A stretch of 64,000 nt of DNA, taken from contig NZ_QKUF01000005.1 of NCBI RefSeq assembly GCF_003253565.1, positions 124,001-188,000 on the forward strand, written 5' to 3'. Under the pieces are notes generated by a model. It saw only the letters and a program-made list of their open reading frames with translations, had not been told where the DNA came from and made no database searches. Positions 59,842-64,000 of the stretch are shown here, piece after piece. Both the position numbers and the translations under genes were made by a program. How positions within the stretch are numbered: the first letter of the stretch is position 1; the number at the start of each line of letters is the position of its first letter. The stretch is from Thermosporothrix hazakensis. GTDB taxonomy: Bacteria; Chloroflexota; Ktedonobacteria; Ktedonobacterales; Ktedonobacteraceae.

Positions 59842-61866
59842 ATGACATTATCGCAACCACAATCAGGAAATACTCTCTCTTCTGAAGCAGAGCAGCGAGC
59901 AATACCATCTCTTTTCAGCGAGTTTGACTTTTATCTTTTTGGACAGGGAAAACACTATCATATCTATGAAAAAATGGGGGCACATCAGCGCACCGTGAAC
60001 GGAGTCTCCGGTATCAATTTCGCGGTCTGGGCCCCAAATGCCCGCATGGTTTCCGTCATTGGCGACTTCAATCACTGGGATCGAAGCGCGAATCCTATGA
60101 TTTTACGTCACGCTGAACTGGGCATCTGGGAATGTTTTGTGCCGAACCTGAAACCCGGCACGCTCTATAAATATGCCATTTACTCACGCTTCAATAACTA
60201 TCATGCGGACAAAATAGACCCCTATGGCTTCGCCTTTGAACTGCGCCCCAGCACCGCCACGATTGTCGCGGATATCAGTCAGTATCAGTGGCATGACGAG
60301 CAGTGGATGCGACAGCGCGGGCTGCAACAGGACTTTCACGCACCAATCTCGATCTATGAAGTCCATCTGGGCTCCTGGCGACACGTACCAGAACGGCATC
60401 AGGAAGGTGCCGTTGAAGAGGATCGCTTTATGACTTATCGGGAGCTGGCTCATGCGCTGGCCGCCTACGTCAAGAAAATGGGCTTCACCCATATCGAACT
60501 ACTTCCGGTCACGGAATATCCCTACGACGGTTCATGGGGCTATCAAACCACCGGCTACTACGCACCAACCAGCCGCTTTGGCTCCCCCGCTGACTTTCAA
60601 TACTTTGTCGACTATATGCATCAGCAGGGCATCGGCGTGATTCTGGACTGGGTGCCGTCTCACTTCCCCAAAGATGGGCACGCCCTGAGCTACTATGATG
60701 GCACGCACCTCTATGAATATGCAGACCCCCGCAAAGGTGAACATAAGGGATGGGGAACCTATGTGTTCGACTACGGACGCAGCGAGGTCTGTAACTTCCT
60801 GATTGGTAGCGCCCTCTTCTGGTTGCGGGAATATCATATTGATGGGCTCAGGGTCGACGCAGTGGCTTCCATGCTCTATCTCGACTATATGCGTCCCGCG
60901 GGTGAATGGGTCGCGAACCAGTACGGCGGTCGTGAGCACCTTGAAGCAGTGAATTTCTTGCGCCAGTTCAATGAAGCCGTGTATGCAGAAATCCCGGGCG
61001 CGATCACAATCGCGGAAGAATCCACAGCGTGGCCGCTGGTCACTCGGCCTACCTACGTCGGCGGTCTGGGCTTTACCTATAAATGGAATATGGGCTGGAT
61101 GCACGACATGCTTGAGTATATGCACCTTGACCCGATTCATCGCCGTTATCATCACAACAATATCACCTTCTCGCTGATGTATGCCTACTCCGAAAACTTC
61201 GTGCTCCCCTTCTCACACGATGAAGTCGTTCATCTGAAGGGCTCGCTGCTGACCAAAATGCCGGGTGATCTCTGGCAGCGATTCGCCAATCTGCGAGCGC
61301 TCTATGGGTACATGTGGGGGCATCCCGGGAAAAAGCTGCTGTTTATGGGGGGGGAGTTCGGGCAATGGCATGAGTGGAATTATAAAGAGAGCCTGGATTG
61401 GCATTTGCTCGAACCGCCCAGTGATCCTCACCATGCCCAGTTGCAAACCTATGTGCAGGAGCTCAACCGCTTCTATCAGACAGAGCCTGCTTTCAGCGAA
61501 CTGGACACAAACCCGGAGGGCTTTAGCTGGATTGATTGCTACGACACCGAGAACAGCGTGATCTCCTTTATGCGCAAAGGCAAACACCCTGAAGATACCG
61601 TAGTCGTAATCTGTAACTTTACGCCAGTTCCGCGTTCGGGTTATCGAGTCGGGGTGCCGTATGCTGGCGAGTATTATGAGGTATTGAATAGCGATGATAC
61701 CCGGTTTGGCGGTAGCGGCATACGCAACGAACAACATATGCCAAGCGGGCCGCTCTACTGGCAGTCCTGCCCACATTCTATTCTGCTCACGCTGCCTCCA
61801 CTCAGCACCATCTTTCTCAAGTGGCACCCCCCTGGCAAGCAGGAAGAAGACAAAGCGGAGGCGTGA
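59842..61866 (+). CDS. glgB: 1,4-alpha-glucan branching enzyme
   Basis: This 674-residue GH13 enzyme adds alpha-1,6 branches to glycogen. An N-terminal CBM48 domain (residues ~45-140) precedes the barrel. Catalytic residues are visible: the nucleophile in GLRVDAVAS and the acid/base Glu in ITIAEEST, with SHDEVVH further on. A C-terminal beta domain follows. Its N terminus carries the [18 protein letters not shown] segment of GlgB. Length and motifs match the family. It stands alone in this window, without glgA or glgC. AAGGATG lies upstream of the ATG. Confidence 0.95.
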   Translation: MTLSQPQSGNTLSSEAEQRAIPSLFSEFDFYLFGQGKHYHIYEKMGAHQRTVNGVSGINFAVWAPNARMVSVIGDFNHWDRSANPMILRHAELGIWECFVPNLKPGTLYKYAIYSRFNNYHADKIDPYGFAFELRPSTATIVADISQYQWHDEQWMRQRGLQQDFHAPISIYEVHLGSWRHVPERHQEGAVEEDRFMTYRELAHALAAYVKKMGFTHIELLPVTEYPYDGSWGYQTTGYYAPTSRFGSPADFQYFVDYMHQQGIGVILDWVPSHFPKDGHALSYYDGTHLYEYADPRKGEHKGWGTYVFDYGRSEVCNFLIGSALFWLREYHIDGLRVDAVASMLYLDYMRPAGEWVANQYGGREHLEAVNFLRQFNEAVYAEIPGAITIAEESTAWPLVTRPTYVGGLGFTYKWNMGWMHDMLEYMHLDPIHRRYHHNNITFSLMYAYSENFVLPFSHDEVVHLKGSLLTKMPGDLWQRFANLRALYGYMWGHPGKKLLFMGGEFGQWHEWNYKESLDWHLLEPPSDPHHAQLQTYVQELNRFYQTEPAFSELDTNPEGFSWIDCYDTENSVISFMRKGKHPEDTVVVICNFTPVPRSGYRVGVPYAGEYYEVLNSDDTRFGGSGIRNEQHMPSGPLYWQSCPHSILLTLPPLSTIFLKWHPPGKQEEDKAEA

Positions 61867-61882
61867 ACCGGGCCAACAAAAA

Positions 61883-61921
61883 AGGAGGCGGAGTTCTTTG
61901 ATAGCTCCTCCTCCTGCTTTT
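61883..61921. terminator. Terminator between glgB and the LOG-family gene
   Basis: An 11-bp stem with one G-T pair (61883-61893 with 61905-61915) is followed by a T-rich run on the plus strand. The genes converge here, so it may work in both directions. Confidence 0.75.
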
Positions 61922-61929
61922 CTTTTCGG

Positions 61930-62868
61930 CTACCGGATTGACTTCTCACGGTTTCTGTCCTCTTTTTCGAGTTCATGGTTGCGCTGATACGCGTCACACA
62001 CAAGCTGACAGATCTCCTCGGGATCATCCGATACCTGAATCAAGTCCAGATCCTCAGGTGACACCTTGCCTGAATCCAGCATGGTGGTCCGAATCCAGTT
62101 GACCAATCCCCCCCAGTATTTCGAGTCATAGAGGATTACCGGGAAATTGCTGACCTTCTTTGTCTGGATCAGTGTCAAAGCCTCAAACAACTCATCCATC
62201 GTGCCGAAACCGCCAGGGAAGATAATAAACGCGTTTGAGTACTTGACAAACATTGTTTTACGCACAAAGAAGTAGCGGAACTCAAGGTCAATATCCAGAT
62301 ATTGATTCGAGGACTGTTCAAACGGCAGCTCAATATTGCAACCAATCGAGAGATTCTCGCCTTCCTGCGCCCCTCGGTTGGCCGCCTCCATAATCCCCGG
62401 CCCTCCACCGGTAATCACGCCGAACCCGGCCTTTGCAAGCAGCCGTGCAGTCTCTATAGCGGCCTTGTAGGCTGGATCACTCGGTTTTGTTCGCGCCGAA
62501 CCAAAGATCGCCACCGACGGGGGAATATGAGCCAGTTCATCAAACCCATTGATAAACTCGCTCATAATACGGAAGACTCGCCAGGGGTCCGTAATAGTAA
62601 AATCGAAGTTCAGCGCACGCTCAAAGGCATGCTCATCAGCATGTATTTTCTCCAGCGGTGTAGGTTCACTGGGGCTGACCAGAGGCTGAGTCGGGCGACG
62701 AAGCAATCTCTCGTCCTCAGTAACCGCTCGTCCTTCCCCTCGCCAATTGCGTATGTTCTCCCCACGCCGACGGCGCTTATACGGCTTATAGTGACCATGT
62801 GCGTTCGCATCTTCATTCACATGTGAATGGCCGTTCTGTGTACTGCGATGAGAATCGTCATTTTTCAT
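61930..62868 (-). CDS. LOG-family (TIGR00730) nucleotide phosphoribohydrolase
   Basis: This 312-residue protein has the LOG/lysine decarboxylase-like Rossmann fold. The signature GGGPGIMEAANRGAQEG lies near 165 and PGGFGTMDELFE near 230. In the family these cleave AMP-type or cytokinin riboside monophosphates, or act as YgdH/PpnN. The first ~95 residues are basic, Arg- and His-rich and not part of the fold, which is unusual. I chose ATG at 62868; the upstream frame lacks a credible ribosome site, and this start has only a weak one. Confidence 0.87.
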   Translation of the reverse strand: MKNDDSHRSTQNGHSHVNEDANAHGHYKPYKRRRRGENIRNWRGEGRAVTEDERLLRRPTQPLVSPSEPTPLEKIHADEHAFERALNFDFTITDPWRVFRIMSEFINGFDELAHIPPSVAIFGSARTKPSDPAYKAAIETARLLAKAGFGVITGGGPGIMEAANRGAQEGENLSIGCNIELPFEQSSNQYLDIDLEFRYFFVRKTMFVKYSNAFIIFPGGFGTMDELFEALTLIQTKKVSNFPVILYDSKYWGGLVNWIRTTMLDSGKVSPEDLDLIQVSDDPEEICQLVCDAYQRNHELEKEDRNREKSIR

Positions 62869-63131
62869 AGCTTTTCGCCCCACAACACACTTTCTTTTGT
62901 GATATTCTATTTCTCTCCTGCATGGTAGAAATAGCCTGTGCGACCCAATTGAAGAGTCAATGACACCCCGCGCTCTCTCTTTCTGAATACTGGGGAGTTC
63001 CCGCAGAGCCGCGAATAGAGGAGGTTTCAGCCTTCTCACATAGAGACGAGGTATCCATTAGACATTACGTATAAAGCCGTTCTCCAGTTGCAAGTTGTAC
63101 AGCTTTTCTGCTGCGATAGAGTTTCCCGTCC

Positions 63132-63998
63132 TCATCGGGTGAGCCCTTCCAGGGGGCTTTCTCGCTCATACTGTAAAATGATTAAACCGGCCAGCACAAG
63201 CACACAACCCACGCTCTGCCAGAGATCCAGCGTCTCTCCCAACCAGAGAAACGCGATCAGACCGCCCGCCACCATTTCCAGATTCGCCACAATACCAACG
63301 CGTGTCGGATTGACCCGTTGCAAGGCTCCGAGATGCAGAGCGAACGGAAGCGCCATCCCGAGAATGCCAACAGCCAGAATCAACAGCCCATTCATCCCGC
63401 TCCAGGTTGTCGCGGGAATTGTCCAGGGCGGCTGTACGCAGAACCAGATCAGCGCGGCAATCAACGAACCATAGGCTGTAGCCGCCAACGGAGACATATC
63501 GCGACTCACGCGCTCGCCAAGCAACAGATACGCGATAAAAAAGAGCAGCGATAGCAACGCAAAAAACAGGCCCCAGGGATCTAACGAGCGAAAATCGGCG
63601 CGCCAGATGCCCGTGAGAAGCAGCAACCCCCCAAAGGCACAGACCAGCGCCAGCAAAACATGAACGGTGGGGAGCTTGCGTCGCCAGATCGCTTCACCAA
63701 CCGTCATCCAGGCGGCAGCACTGAACTGAATGGTCAGGGCAATCGCGATCGGCAAGCGACTGATCGCCATAAAATAGGTAAATGTGACCAGCGCCAGCGT
63801 CACACCAAAGGCAAGGAGCCATCCCAGGGATCGAACAGGCACCCGCAAGGAGCTCCGAAGCCCGGGAAGCAGAACGATCAGCAGGCACAGGCCCCCGATC
63901 AGCGTCCGAAACGCTGTCAGCGTAATCGCCGAGACGCCTCCCGCGAAAAGAGGCTTTGAAATATTGCCATTCAAGCCAAAAAGAAGAGAGGCGGTCAC
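63132..63998 (-). CDS. EamA/DMT-family transporter (5' end beyond the window)
   Basis: This transporter has about ten hydrophobic helices in two EamA repeats. The first begins at LLFGLNGNISKPLF, the second at WGLFFALLSLLFFIAYLLLGE near residue 145, and the tail ends in LVLAGLIILQY. It exports small metabolites such as amino acids in most family members; the substrate here is unknown. The first motif lies at the very N terminus of the visible frame, so the true start is probably outside the window. The GTG at 63998 may be accidental. Confidence 0.9.
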   Translation of the reverse strand: MTASLLFGLNGNISKPLFAGGVSAITLTAFRTLIGGLCLLIVLLPGLRSSLRVPVRSLGWLLAFGVTLALVTFTYFMAISRLPIAIALTIQFSAAAWMTVGEAIWRRKLPTVHVLLALVCAFGGLLLLTGIWRADFRSLDPWGLFFALLSLLFFIAYLLLGERVSRDMSPLAATAYGSLIAALIWFCVQPPWTIPATTWSGMNGLLILAVGILGMALPFALHLGALQRVNPTRVGIVANLEMVAGGLIAFLWLGETLDLWQSVGCVLVLAGLIILQYERESPLEGLTR

Positions 63999-64000
63999 CA

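Noticed and set aside
1..64000. tRNA, rRNA or insertion sequences
   Set aside because: I saw no cloverleaf-like segment, no rRNA motif and no transposase-like frame or flanking terminal repeats by eye; a dedicated scan would be more certain.

Overview
This window is about 52% G+C and carries no rRNA, tRNA, CRISPR or transposase gene that I can see. The gene content fits a soil-type, Gram-positive-like heterotroph. I infer a member of the Ktedonobacteria (Chloroflexota), although no single marker proves it. Points behind the inference are a CYP102-type P450 fused to its reductase, lipobox-bearing solute-binding proteins, a dksA/traR-lspA-rluD trio, cytochrome bd, and frequent GTG or TTG starts. 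Both edges cut a gene: a DUF6602-like protein on the left and an EamA transporter on the right.

Region 1 (1-15 kb). A TPP-dependent pyruvate oxidase-type enzyme and an Mrr-type restriction endonuclease each have their own terminator. They are followed by a 7-gene minus-strand operon, read from 12.3 kb down to 4.2 kb: GntR regulator, L-fuconate dehydratase, GH29 alpha-L-fucosidase, an unknown protein, an SDR dehydrogenase, LutC, and a LutB-LutA fusion. Together these look like an L-fucose oxidation route that ends in L-lactate, with the lactate oxidised by Lut. A PP2C phosphatase, a TetR regulator and a zinc alcohol dehydrogenase follow.

Region 2 (15-32 kb). This part holds signalling and respiration genes: a membrane-anchored LamG-like protein, a CBS protein, a lone receiver, a HAD phosphatase/P-loop ATPase fusion, alkaline phosphatase, a zinc-ribbon kinase, DoxX, an OmpR-type regulator with a PAS kinase, cydAB, an NtrB-like kinase with an NtrC-like regulator whose AAA+ domain is degenerate, and a DUF305 lipoprotein.

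Region 3 (32-46 kb). A CYP102-like fatty-acid hydroxylase lies behind its TetR repressor. It is followed by an ArsR/CadA-type metal efflux pair, an aminoglycoside phosphotransferase-family protein, and a five-gene iron-siderophore uptake operon that starts with a sucrase/ferredoxin-like protein. Three promoters here (TetR, ArsR, iron operon) have inverted repeats lying on the -10 box.

Region 4 (46-54 kb). Transport genes: an orphan DppB-type permease, an ascorbate-type PTS (IIA, IIB, IIC) and a sugar ABC importer (binding protein and two permeases, without an ATPase).

Region 5 (54-64 kb). A secreted LysM/transglycosylase protein is preceded by a roughly 500-nt leader made of about six tandem ~78-bp hairpin repeats whose stem arms co-vary. 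A promoter sits just upstream of the array. This is the most unusual element in the window. HU, a VCBS membrane protein, the rluD-lspA-dksA set, glycogen branching enzyme, a LOG-family protein and the EamA transporter complete the window.
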